DNA of 42,865 nt from Coriobacteriaceae bacterium AM113-163 (GTDB lineage: Bacteria > Actinomycetota > Coriobacteriia > Coriobacteriales > Coriobacteriaceae): positions 1-42,865 of the forward strand of contig JAQDWB010000018.1 in the NCBI GenBank assembly GCA_027673765.1. Direction: 5' to 3'. Within the stretch, counting starts at the first letter, position 1. Each line of letters begins with the position of its first letter. The position numbers were made by a program, and so were the translations under genes. Shown one piece after another: positions 1 through 7,366 of the stretch. Under the pieces are notes generated by a model. That model saw nothing but the letters and a program-made list of their open reading frames with translations. It ran no database searches and was not told the DNA's origin.

Positions 1-124
1 ATGGGAGGTGTTCGGATGAAGTTGCCAATCAAGGGCTTTTTGCTCCCCATCTGCTTCGCGCCCCTCTTCAAACGCTGGTATCATTGCTCAATCAAAGTGA
101 TACCAATAAACGTGAGGTCGCCGC
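1..124. promoter_or_regulatory. Upstream region of the acetyltransferase gene with an inverted repeat
   Basis: Intergenic sequence at the window edge. It holds an 8-base inverted repeat, TGGTATCA at 76-83 and TGATACCA at 98-105, with a 14-base spacer, ending about 20 bases before the start codon at 125/128. The position suggests an operator or promoter-proximal site, but the binding protein is unknown. An open frame runs from 1 to 180 but overlaps the acetyltransferase start and shows no recognisable product, so it is not called as a gene. Confidence 0.35.
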
Positions 125-616
125 GTGATGATCAGAAAAACCCTCGATACCGACATTCCCGCCGTCATGGCTATCTATGACGCGGCCCGCGCCTTTATGC
201 GCGCGCATGGCAACGCCACGCAGTGGCCCGAGGGCACGCCTTCGGCCGAGCAGCTGGCTGCCGATATCGCCGCTGGTGGCAGCTATGTGTGCGAAGTTGA
301 CGGTCACGTGGTAGCGACGTTTGCCTTTTTACCGGGTCCGGACGAGTGCTATGACGTAATTGAGGACGGTCGGTGGCGCAGCGACACTCCGTACGCCGTG
401 CTGCACCGTGTGGCATCCGACGGCACCGTGCACGGTATCGCGGCTGCGATGTTCGCCTTTGCCAAAGAGCGTGCCGATCACCTGCGCATCGACACGCATC
501 AGGACAATCTGCCCATGCAGCGTGCGAGCATCAAGGCGGGATTCGAGCGTGTCGGCATTATCCATGTGTCGGACGGCACGCCGCGTGTTGCGTTCGACTG
601 GCTGCGCGAGGCATAA
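125..616 (+). CDS. GNAT-family N-acetyltransferase
   Basis: A 163-residue protein of usual GNAT size. These enzymes move an acetyl group from acetyl-CoA to an amine; the substrate here cannot be read from the sequence. The start reads I-R-K-T-L-D-T-D-I-P-A-V, a common GNAT beginning. The C-terminal part contains H-Q-D-N-L-P-M-Q-R-A followed by K-A-G-F-E-R-V-G, the typical last helix and beta strand of the fold ('N..A...Y.K.GF...G'). Two ATG codons stand next to each other at 125 and 128, and either could be the start. The gene is followed at once by a strong terminator, so it appears to be a single-gene unit. A possible operator lies upstream at 76-105. The family call is firm; the function is open. 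Confidence 0.85.
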   Translation: MMIRKTLDTDIPAVMAIYDAARAFMRAHGNATQWPEGTPSAEQLAADIAAGGSYVCEVDGHVVATFAFLPGPDECYDVIEDGRWRSDTPYAVLHRVASDGTVHGIAAAMFAFAKERADHLRIDTHQDNLPMQRASIKAGFERVGIIHVSDGTPRVAFDWLREA

Positions 617-647
617 GCGCCCAGGCGCATACCAACACTCCATCTAA

Positions 648-677
648 ATGAAAATGGCCCCGGGTGGGGCCATTTTT
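648..677 (+). terminator. Rho-independent terminator after the acetyltransferase gene
   Basis: A hairpin with arms AATGGCCCC and GGGGCCATT is followed by a T run (ccattttttgg). It begins about 30 bases after the stop codon at 616. Confidence 0.85.
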
Positions 678-921
678 TGGCAAAACGCGTTGTTGTGGGG
701 CTCGCGTCGCTGCCGTTCCAGATGAACCCGGGCGGACAAAAGGGGAGGTGCCGGCTTTCGCAAGGCGCGAACCTACGAAAATCGCCGCGCGGCAACGCGG
801 GGCGATGAGCTCGGTCGGGGGATAGGGCCCGCTTCGCCCGCCGGCCCGTAAATTGTATCATCCAGTGTGGAACGAGGGTGCCCGTTGCCACGTGCGATGG
901 GCTTGCAATAAGAGGAGAGCC
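678..921. other. Leader/intergenic region before the EF-G-like gene
   Basis: About 240 bases without a gene. They contain GC-rich self-complementary stretches (for example around 782-806 and 827-846) and a possible -10 sequence near 855-862 (TTGTATCAT). The ribosome binding site AGAGGAGAG lies at 911-919. A structured leader is possible, since ribosome-protection genes often have leaders, but I could not recognise an RNA family or a leader peptide. Confidence 0.3.
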
Positions 922-2925
922 ATGTCGAAGCAAGCGGTCGTTGGAATCTTGGCGCATGTCGATGCCGGCAAGACTACGCTGGCCGAGGCCATGCTGTTCA
1001 ACGCGGGCCGCATCCGCAAGCGCGGCCGCGTGGACGATGGCGATTCGCACCTGGACACCAACGCGATCGAGCGTGAGCGCGGCATCACGATTTTCTCGTC
1101 GCAGGCCGTGCTCGACCATGGCGATACCCACGTCATGCTCGTGGATGCACCAGGGCATGTCGATTTTTCTGCCGAGGCGGAGCGCACATTGCGCGCGCTC
1201 GACTACGCGATTTTAGTTGTGGGTGCTAACGATGGCGTGCAGGGACACACCGAAACCCTGTGGCGCCTGCTTGCGCGCTATGACATCCCGACGTTCATCT
1301 ATATCAACAAAATCGATTTGGAGAATCCCGGCCGCGATGTTTTGCTGGCGCAACTTAGGCAGCGTCTTTCCGAGGGCTGCCTGGATGCCAACGAACTGCT
1401 GGCGGGCGGCGCCGTTCAGGAGGACGCTGCTGCGTTGGACGAAGCGGCGCTCGAGGAGTTTCTTGAAGCGGGTGAGCTTTCTGTCGCAACGCTGTCGCGC
1501 ATGGTTGCCGAGCGCAAGCTCTTTCCCTGCTTTGCCGGCTCGGCGCTCAAGGACCAAGGCGTTGACGAGCTGCTGGATGGTATATGCGCGCTGATGCGTG
1601 AGCAGGCGTGGCTCCCGGAGTTTGCCGCGCGCGTCTATCGTGTCAGCCGCGGGGATCGTGGCGAGCGCTTGGCTTGGGTTAAAGTGACCGGCGGCACGCT
1701 GCGCGCAAAACAGATGATCAGCGGGCATTCCGGTGCCGAGGCGTGGGAACAGAAGGTCGATCAGGTACGCATCTATAACGGCGAGAAGTGTGAGCTTGCC
1801 CAAGAAGTTGCTGCTGGCGGTATTTGCGCCGTGACGGGTCTTGCGCACGTTCGCCCAGGGGACGCCCTGGGCGCGGAGTCCGCGGGCGATGCGCCCGTCA
1901 TTGCGCCAGTCCTCACCTATACGGTGCTGCCGGGCGAACACGACGTCCATACGGTGTTCAAAGCATTGACTGAGTTGGCGGACGAAGATCCCATGCTCGG
2001 CGTAAGCTGGAATACGCATCTTGAGCAGATTCACCTGCAGTTGATGGGCGCCGTGCAGCTCGAGGTTGTGCAGCGCGTGCTGGCCGATCGTTTTGGCCTT
2101 GCGGTCGAGTTTGAGCCCGGCGGCATTCTCTATAAGGAGACTATCTCGCAGCCGGTCGAGGGTGTGGGCCACTTTGAGCCACTGCGCCACTATGCCGAGG
2201 TGCATCTGCGCCTGGAGCCGTTGCCAGCAGGTTCGGGCGTGCAGTTTGGCACCGTGACCTCGACCGACGAGCTCGATCTTAACTGGCAGCGTTTGGCACT
2301 CACCAACGCTATGGAGCGCGACCACCTGGGCGTGCTGACCGGCTCGCCCATCACCGATGTGCGCATTACGCTCACGGGCGGCCGCGCGCATGCCAAACAC
2401 ACCGAGGGCGGCGATTTTCGCCAGGCCACGTACCGCGCGATTCGCCAGGGTTTGATGCAGGCGCGCGAGGCCGGCGCAGCCGTGCTGCTGGAGCCGTGGT
2501 ACCACTTTGAGCTCGAGGTGCCGGGGGAGTGCGTGGGCCGGGCGCTCTCGGATGCCACACGCATGGGTGCCGAGTACGAGCCGCCGACGATGGCGGGAGA
2601 CCGAGCGAAGCTTGTGGGTCGCGTGCCGGCATCCGAGGTGCAGGATTACGCGCTGGAGGTGACTGCCTACACGAGCGGGCGCGGTCATCTGTACCTGGAG
2701 TTCGCCGGTTATGCGGCTTGCCATGATGCCGAGCGCGTCATCGTGACGGCCGCCTATGAGCCCGAGGCCGATCTGCCCAACACGCCCGATTCGGTCTTTT
2801 GCTCTCACGGCGCCGGCTACACGGTCAAATGGTATGACGTGCCCGCCGCAGCGCACGTAAAGATCGATCCCGCCACCTTCCGTCCCTGGCGAGCAGCAGA
2901 CGCCGAGTTTTTCGGCCACATGTGA
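922..2925 (+). CDS. EF-G-like translational GTPase of the TetM/ribosome-protection family
   Basis: A 667-residue GTPase with all G motifs: A-H-V-D-A-G-K-T-T (G1), R-E-R-G-I-T-I (G2), D-A-P-G-H-V-D-F (G3) and N-K-I-D (G4), followed by EF-G domains II-V. Length and C-terminal end (P-D-S-V-F-C-S-H-G-A-G-Y-T-V) match the TetM/TetO/OtrA group better than canonical EF-G. Proteins of this group bind the 70S ribosome and can release tetracycline. The tip loop that in TetM reads S-P-V-S-T-P-A-D-F-R here reads H-A-K-H-T-E-G-G-D-F-R, so tetracycline protection should not be assumed; it may be a housekeeping ribosome-rescue paralogue. Start chosen at ATG 922 because AGAGGAGAG precedes it; the frame is open further upstream to 853 without a ribosome binding site. 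The stop codon lies inside a palindrome at 2920-2950. Confidence 0.85.
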   Translation: MSKQAVVGILAHVDAGKTTLAEAMLFNAGRIRKRGRVDDGDSHLDTNAIERERGITIFSSQAVLDHGDTHVMLVDAPGHVDFSAEAERTLRALDYAILVVGANDGVQGHTETLWRLLARYDIPTFIYINKIDLENPGRDVLLAQLRQRLSEGCLDANELLAGGAVQEDAAALDEAALEEFLEAGELSVATLSRMVAERKLFPCFAGSALKDQGVDELLDGICALMREQAWLPEFAARVYRVSRGDRGERLAWVKVTGGTLRAKQMISGHSGAEAWEQKVDQVRIYNGEKCELAQEVAAGGICAVTGLAHVRPGDALGAESAGDAPVIAPVLTYTVLPGEHDVHTVFKALTELADEDPMLGVSWNTHLEQIHLQLMGAVQLEVVQRVLADRFGLAVEFEPGGILYKETISQPVEGVGHFEPLRHYAEVHLRLEPLPAGSGVQFGTVTSTDELDLNWQRLALTNAMERDHLGVLTGSPITDVRITLTGGRAHAKHTEGGDFRQATYRAIRQGLMQAREAGAAVLLEPWYHFELEVPGECVGRALSDATRMGAEYEPPTMAGDRAKLVGRVPASEVQDYALEVTAYTSGRGHLYLEFAGYAACHDAERVIVTAAYEPEADLPNTPDSVFCSHGAGYTVKWYDVPAAAHVKIDPATFRPWRAADAEFFGHM

Positions 2926-2950
2926 CAAAGGGACATCCCCTTTGTCACAT
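2920..2950. repeat. REP-like palindrome overlapping a stop codon
   Basis: Arms of 13 bases (ATGTGACAAAGGG and its complement) surround a 5-base loop. The TGA stop of the preceding gene (2923-2925) is part of the left arm. A closely related palindrome with the same core (TGTGACAAAGGGG) stands at 6646-6680, so this is a dispersed repeat and not only a terminator. It may also act as a bidirectional transcription stop. Confidence 0.75.
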
Positions 2951-2951
2951 G

Positions 2952-2990
2952 CTATTGGTATAACTCAGTATAAGTTGGTATAACTGTTAC
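2952..2990 (+). promoter_or_regulatory. Promoter with direct repeats TTGGTATAACT before the AAA ATPase gene
   Basis: TTGGTATAACT occurs at 2955-2965 and again at 2975-2985, two helical turns apart. TTGGTA (2955-2960) and TATAAC (2979-2984), 18 bases apart, can serve as -35 and -10. The repeat could be an operator. The ribosome binding site GAGGAGG follows close to the ATG at 3019. Confidence 0.45.
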
Positions 2991-3018
2991 CAGGGTTTGC
3001 CAATCCGAGGAGGCCGAT

Positions 3019-4137
3019 ATGAATCCAAATCCCTTTAAGCCCACAGCTGGTAAGCGGCCTCCGATACTCATCGGTCGCGAGTCGGTCATCGAAGATTTTG
3101 AGGAAGGGCTCGACAACGGCGCCGGAGCGCCGGGCAGGCTCATGCTCATTACGGGAAACCGCGGCTATGGCAAAACGGTTCTCCTGCGGGAGCTGCAACG
3201 TCTAGCCAGCGAGCGCGGATGGGCGGTTGTCTCCGATTCCGCTTCGCTTGGTTTGTGCGACCGCTTGGCCGACGCGCTTCGCTCGAATAAACCCGTTGTG
3301 ACGTCAATGGAGTTTGGGCCGTCGTTTGGCCGGATGTCGGTCGAGGCGGCGCGGGCAAAAGGCGAGACATTGCGAGGGCTGGTCAACGAGCGTCTCAAGA
3401 AGCTCGGTCCGGGCAAGGGCGTCTTGTTTGCGATTGACGAGGCACAATCGGTGTCTATCGAGGAACTGGCGGCTCTTGCCGTCCTCTATCAGCAGGTGCT
3501 CGGAGACCAGGATGCCACGGGCTTGCCCGATAGCGACCAGCGCGGTCTTGCGCTGGCGTTCGCCGGCTTGCCCAGTATGGTTGACGATCTGCTCGAAGAG
3601 CCGAGCGTGACGTTTTTGCGGCGTGCCCAGCAGCGTACGTTGGGGGCAATATCTTTGCCCAAAGTGCGCGATTCGTATATCCAGACGGTCAAAGACGCTG
3701 GTCTTTACGTTGACGCGGAGACGGCGGACCTTGCGGCGCGCAAGAGCATGGGGCATCCCTATATGGTTCAGCTGGTGGGCTATTACATGTGGCGGTCTGC
3801 TGTCCGGCGTGGCTCGCAGGTCATCGAAAGGCGCGATGTCGAGAATGGCCATGCGGATGCCGTCTCCGAGTTCTACGAAGCGGTTGACGCACCTCTGTAT
3901 TACGGTCTGCGCAGCCCTCAGCGCCTCTTTATCGAGGCTATGGCGGTTGACGAGGACAAGCCGACGCGCACGGCGGATATCATTGAGCGCTGCGACCGTA
4001 CCCAGAGCTGGGCGAGTAAATATCGCGCAAGCCTGATTCGCGAGCGCGTCATCGAGGCCGCCGGATACGGCCTTGTGCGGTTTACCGTGCCCATGCTGGG
4101 CGAGTATATCCGCGACCGCGCTTTATGGCATGAGTAG
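3019..4137 (+). CDS. AAA-type ATP-binding protein (ORC/CDC6-like P-loop ATPase)
   Basis: A 372-residue P-loop ATPase. Walker A is G-N-R-G-Y-G-K-T at about residues 50-57 and Walker B is F-A-I-D-E-A-Q near 140. The N-terminus (I-G-R-E-S-V-I-E-D-F) fits the pattern of STAND/ORC-like ATPases in which an R-E-x-E motif precedes the P-loop. The C-terminal third looks like a helical/winged-helix region. No substrate or partner can be named. The start at 3019 has a good ribosome binding site. The stop lies close to and possibly overlaps the start region of the UvrA-like gene, so the two are probably co-transcribed. Such ATPases are often annotated only as ATP-binding proteins; the coupling to a DNA-damage-type ATPase suggests, but does not prove, a role on DNA. 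Confidence 0.75.
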   Translation: MNPNPFKPTAGKRPPILIGRESVIEDFEEGLDNGAGAPGRLMLITGNRGYGKTVLLRELQRLASERGWAVVSDSASLGLCDRLADALRSNKPVVTSMEFGPSFGRMSVEAARAKGETLRGLVNERLKKLGPGKGVLFAIDEAQSVSIEELAALAVLYQQVLGDQDATGLPDSDQRGLALAFAGLPSMVDDLLEEPSVTFLRRAQQRTLGAISLPKVRDSYIQTVKDAGLYVDAETADLAARKSMGHPYMVQLVGYYMWRSAVRRGSQVIERRDVENGHADAVSEFYEAVDAPLYYGLRSPQRLFIEAMAVDEDKPTRTADIIERCDRTQSWASKYRASLIRERVIEAAGYGLVRFTVPMLGEYIRDRALWHE

Positions 4138-4147
4138 GGTGATAAAG

Positions 4148-6643
4148 GTGACGGAACAGAAGATGAGCCCGCAGGCTATCGAGGTGCGCGGTGCACGTGT
4201 CCACAATCTCAAGGACATCGATATCGATATTCCGCTGGGGAGGCTCGTGGGCATTGCCGGCGTGTCGGGCTCGGGCAAGAGCTCGCTGGCGCTGGGAGTT
4301 CTTTATGCCGAGGGCTCGCGCCGTTACCTGGAGGCGCTCAGCACCTATACTCGACGTCGCCTGACGCAGGCCGAGCACGCCCAGGTGGACGAGGTGCTGC
4401 ACGTACCGGCGGCACTCGCGTTGCATCAGCGTCCCAGTGTGCCAGGCGTGCGCTCGACCTTTGGTACCATGACCGAGCTCAACAACAGTCTGCGTTTGCT
4501 CTTTAGCCGCTGTGCCCATCACGTGTGCCCACATTGCGGGGCGCGTGTGGAGCCGAGCCTTAACGTGGCTGCGGGCCTGTCGCTCACGTGCCCCGCATGC
4601 GGCCGCGAGTTCTACGCGCCGAGTGCCGAGGACCTTGCCTTTAACAGCGGCGGTGCGTGCCCTACCTGCGGCGGCACCGGTGTCATGCGCGAGGTGGACG
4701 AAGCGAGCCTGGTGCCCGACGAGTCAAAGACCATCAACGAAGGCGCGGTGCTTCCCTGGGGTACGCTCATGTGGGATCTGATGAAGCAGGTAGCCGGCGA
4801 GATGGGCGTGCGCACCGACGTGCCGTTTAACCAGCTCACGCCTCAAGAGCGCGACATCGTGTTCCACGGTCCGGCGGTTAAAAAGCACATTCTCTACGTT
4901 CCCAAAAACGGCGAGGGCGCCACGCCGCTCGATTTTACCTATTACAACGCTGTCTATACCGTCGAGAATGCGCTCGCCAAGGTTAAGGACGACAAGGGCC
5001 TCAAGCGCGTGGCGCGCTTTTTGCGCGAGGGGCCATGCCGTGACTGTGGCGGCACGCGTCTCTCCGAGGCCGCACGCCATCCCCAGGTGCGCGGTATCAA
5101 TCTGGCGCAGGCCGCGGCCATGACATTGGGCGAGGCGATTGAGTGGGTGCGCGGGGTGCCCGCATCCTTGCCGGCCGAGATGCAGCCCATGGCAGCGGAT
5201 ATCTGCGATTCGTTTTTGAGCACGGCCCGTCGCCTGGTCGACCTGGGGCTCGATTACCTCTCGCTCGACCGCGCCGGTGCCACGCTCTCCACGGGCGAGC
5301 GCCAGCGTGTACAGCTCGCCCGCGTGGTGCGCAACCGATCGACGGGCGTGCTTTATGTGTTGGACGAGCCCTCGATTGGCTTGCATCCTGCCAATGTCGA
5401 CGGCTTGGTGGGCGTAATGCGCGATCTGGTGGATGACGGCAACACCGTGATTGTTGTTGATCACGATACGCGCGTTCTAGCGGAAGCTGACTATCTGGTC
5501 GAGATGGGCCCCGTTGCCGGAGCAGGCGGCGGTAATGTTATCGCTGCAGGTACGGTGGACGAGGTCGAACAATCGCAGGGCAGCCGCATCGCCCCGTTTT
5601 TGCGCTCAGAGCCCAAGCGCTTGCGGCCGCAGGTGGCTGACGACGAAATGTTCGACCAGGGCCATATCCGCATGGCGACCGATGCCATCCATACCGTCAA
5701 GCCGCTCGAAGTCGATATCCCGCGCGGTCGCTTGGTCGCGGTGACGGGCGTTTCGGGTTCGGGTAAGACGACGTTGGTGCTCGAGACGCTCATTCCGGCG
5801 CTCAAGGCGCAGGCGGCCGGCGAGCGCCTGCCAAAACATGTGCGTTGGGTCGATGCCGAAGGCATTGCCCGCGCAAACCTGATTGACGCTACGCCTATCG
5901 GCGCCAACGTGCGCTCGACGGTGGCGACTTATGCCGACATCCATGATGAGCTGCGTCGCGCCTTCGCCCGTACGCCCGAGGCCAAGGCAGCCGGCTACAA
6001 GGCGGGCGCCTTTAGCTACAACACCGGCGCTTTGCGCTGCCCTACGTGCGATGGCACGGGCTCGATATCGCTCGACGTGCAGTTTTTGCCCGACGTCGAG
6101 ATCGTCTGTCCGGCATGTCGCGGCTCACGTTATGCAGACGCGGCTTTGCATATCCATCGCGAGGGCAAGGACGGGAGCTTACTGACGTTGCCGCAGCTCA
6201 TGGACATGAGTGTGGACGAGGCCCTCGACGCTACGGTGGGGCTCAAGAAAGTTCAGGCGCGCTTACAGACCCTGCACGACCTGGGCTTGGGTTATCTCAC
6301 GCTCGGCGAGCCCACGCCGGCGCTCTCGGGCGGCGAGGCGCAGCGTCTTAAGCTCGCGAGTGAGATGGGCCGCGTGCAGGATGATGCCGTATTCGTGTTC
6401 GACGAACCCACAATTGGCCTGCACCCGCTCGATGTTCAGGTGCTGCTGAGTGTGTTCGACGGCCTCGTCGCCAAGGGCGCCACAGTTGTCGTGATCGAAC
6501 ACGACCTCGACCTTATCCGCAACGCCGACTATGTGATCGACATGGGCCCGGGCGGCGGTGACGCGGGCGGGCAAATCGTCTGCGCCGGCACGCCGGGCGA
6601 CATCGTGGCCTGCCCCGCAAGCATCACCGGCCGCTACCTATAA
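4148..6643 (+). CDS. UvrA-like ABC ATPase without the UvrB-binding domain (UvrA2 type)
   Basis: About 831 residues with two ABC modules: G-V-S-G-S-G-K-S-S and G-V-S-G-S-G-K-T-T Walker A motifs, signatures L-S-T-G-E-R-Q-R and L-S-G-G-E-A-Q-R, and zinc-type cysteine pairs (C-P-H-C, C-P-A-C, C-P-T-C, C-R-D-C). Canonical UvrA has about 940 residues; here the UvrB-interaction domain that should follow the T-E-L-N-N-S-L-R-L-L-F segment is missing and the zinc-type module comes directly after it. This is the UvrA2 pattern, known from damage tolerance and from self-resistance to DNA-binding drugs; it is unlikely to act with UvrB in ordinary excision repair. Start: GTG at 4148 has AGGGTG upstream; ATG 4130, overlapping the preceding gene by eight bases, and ATG 4163 are alternatives. 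Its stop is followed by a palindrome. Confidence 0.85.
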   Translation: MTEQKMSPQAIEVRGARVHNLKDIDIDIPLGRLVGIAGVSGSGKSSLALGVLYAEGSRRYLEALSTYTRRRLTQAEHAQVDEVLHVPAALALHQRPSVPGVRSTFGTMTELNNSLRLLFSRCAHHVCPHCGARVEPSLNVAAGLSLTCPACGREFYAPSAEDLAFNSGGACPTCGGTGVMREVDEASLVPDESKTINEGAVLPWGTLMWDLMKQVAGEMGVRTDVPFNQLTPQERDIVFHGPAVKKHILYVPKNGEGATPLDFTYYNAVYTVENALAKVKDDKGLKRVARFLREGPCRDCGGTRLSEAARHPQVRGINLAQAAAMTLGEAIEWVRGVPASLPAEMQPMAADICDSFLSTARRLVDLGLDYLSLDRAGATLSTGERQRVQLARVVRNRSTGVLYVLDEPSIGLHPANVDGLVGVMRDLVDDGNTVIVVDHDTRVLAEADYLVEMGPVAGAGGGNVIAAGTVDEVEQSQGSRIAPFLRSEPKRLRPQVADDEMFDQGHIRMATDAIHTVKPLEVDIPRGRLVAVTGVSGSGKTTLVLETLIPALKAQAAGERLPKHVRWVDAEGIARANLIDATPIGANVRSTVATYADIHDELRRAFARTPEAKAAGYKAGAFSYNTGALRCPTCDGTGSISLDVQFLPDVEIVCPACRGSRYADAALHIHREGKDGSLLTLPQLMDMSVDEALDATVGLKKVQARLQTLHDLGLGYLTLGEPTPALSGGEAQRLKLASEMGRVQDDAVFVFDEPTIGLHPLDVQVLLSVFDGLVAKGATVVVIEHDLDLIRNADYVIDMGPGGGDAGGQIVCAGTPGDIVACPASITGRYL

Positions 6644-6645
6644 CC

Positions 6646-6680
6646 GAATGTGACAAAGGGGCAGCCCCTTTGTCACATTC
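6646..6680. repeat. Perfect REP-like palindrome between convergent genes
   Basis: Two 17-base arms are exactly complementary around a single central A. The core TGTGACAAAGGGG is shared with the palindrome at 2920-2950. It lies between the convergent uvrA-like and trmL genes, and the trmL stop codon (6673-6675 on the minus strand) lies inside it. Confidence 0.85.
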
Positions 6681-7272
6681 CCGAAAAGCCTGTTTGGCGC
6701 AGGGCCTCGTAGAGGACGATGGCGGCGCTGTTGGAGAGGTTGAGAGCACTGATGCGGTAGTCGTCCGGGTCGACGAAGTTGCCGCAGATATCCTGTCGAA
6801 GGATGGCTTCGTGGCTGTCCTCGGTATGCCCGAGCGACTCCTCGTGGGCCTCCCAGGCGTCGGCGTTTTCGAGCGAGTCGCAATCGCGCAACATGGGGAT
6901 GCGCTCGCAGCGCTCGGGCGCCGCGGCAAGCAGTGGCTCGGGAATCCCCGAACTCTCGCTGCCAAAGACCAAAAAGTCACCGTCGCGGTAGGTACTTTGC
7001 GCATAGGTGCGGCGCGCCTTTTTGGTCAGCAGATGCAGGCGTTCGTCGGCGGGGGAGAGGCCGTTGCGCGCAAGGAAATCCTCCCAGCCGGCATAGGTCG
7101 TCACGTCCAAATTTTGCCAGTAGCCCAGGCCGGCGCGACGCACCGTCTTGTCGTCGAGCGAAAACCCCAGCGGCTCCACCAGATGCAGGCGGGCGCCGGT
7201 AACCACGCAGGTGCGGCCGATATTGCCCGTATTGGCCGGAATCTCGGGCGCATACAGCACAATGTTGAACAT
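6673..7272 (-). CDS. trmL: tRNA (cytidine/uridine-34-2'-O)-methyltransferase TrmL
   Basis: A 199-residue SPOUT methyltransferase. It places a 2'-O-methyl group on the wobble base 34 of leucine tRNAs using S-adenosylmethionine. The start F-N-I-V-L-Y-A-P-E-I-P-A-N-T-G-N-I-G-R-T is diagnostic for the TrmL/CspR group, and the C-terminal knot motifs V-F-G-S-E-S-S-G-I and L-N-L-S-N-S-A-A-I-V-L-Y-E-A are present. Start chosen at 7272 (GGAGATTC just before ATG); the longer frame to 7314 lacks a ribosome binding site and runs into a terminator. The last two codons, ATG TGA, come from the palindrome at 6646-6680, so the C-terminus may have been trimmed or extended by that repeat. It lies downstream of the CobW gene but behind a terminator, so it probably has some independent expression. 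Confidence 0.92.
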   Translation of the reverse strand: MFNIVLYAPEIPANTGNIGRTCVVTGARLHLVEPLGFSLDDKTVRRAGLGYWQNLDVTTYAGWEDFLARNGLSPADERLHLLTKKARRTYAQSTYRDGDFLVFGSESSGIPEPLLAAAPERCERIPMLRDCDSLENADAWEAHEESLGHTEDSHEAILRQDICGNFVDPDDYRISALNLSNSAAIVLYEALRQTGFSGM

Positions 7273-7292
7273 GAATCTCCTTGGCTCAGAAC

Positions 7293-7330
7293 GAAAAACC
7301 ACCACGAAGGGCACCTTCGTGGTGGTTTGG
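7293..7330 (-). terminator. Terminator after the CobW-like gene
   Basis: A perfect 15-base stem (AAACCACCACGAAGG with its complement) with a 3-base loop. On the minus strand the stem ends in a T run, which places it as the terminator of the gene ending at 7367, just before trmL. Confidence 0.88.
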
Positions 7331-7366
7331 CGGTTACGTAGGCGGAAAATGCCCGCTTGGATAAAT

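Noticed and set aside
1..180. Open frame from the first base, about 59 codons
   Set aside because: It overlaps the acetyltransferase start, has no ribosome binding site in view and no family features.
678..921. Signal recognition particle RNA or other known small RNA
   Set aside because: GC-rich folding potential only; the conserved SRP loop sequences are absent.
1213..2928. Long minus-strand open frame (571 codons) opposite the EF-G-like gene
   Set aside because: It is antisense to a gene with clear GTPase motifs and arises from high GC codon bias.
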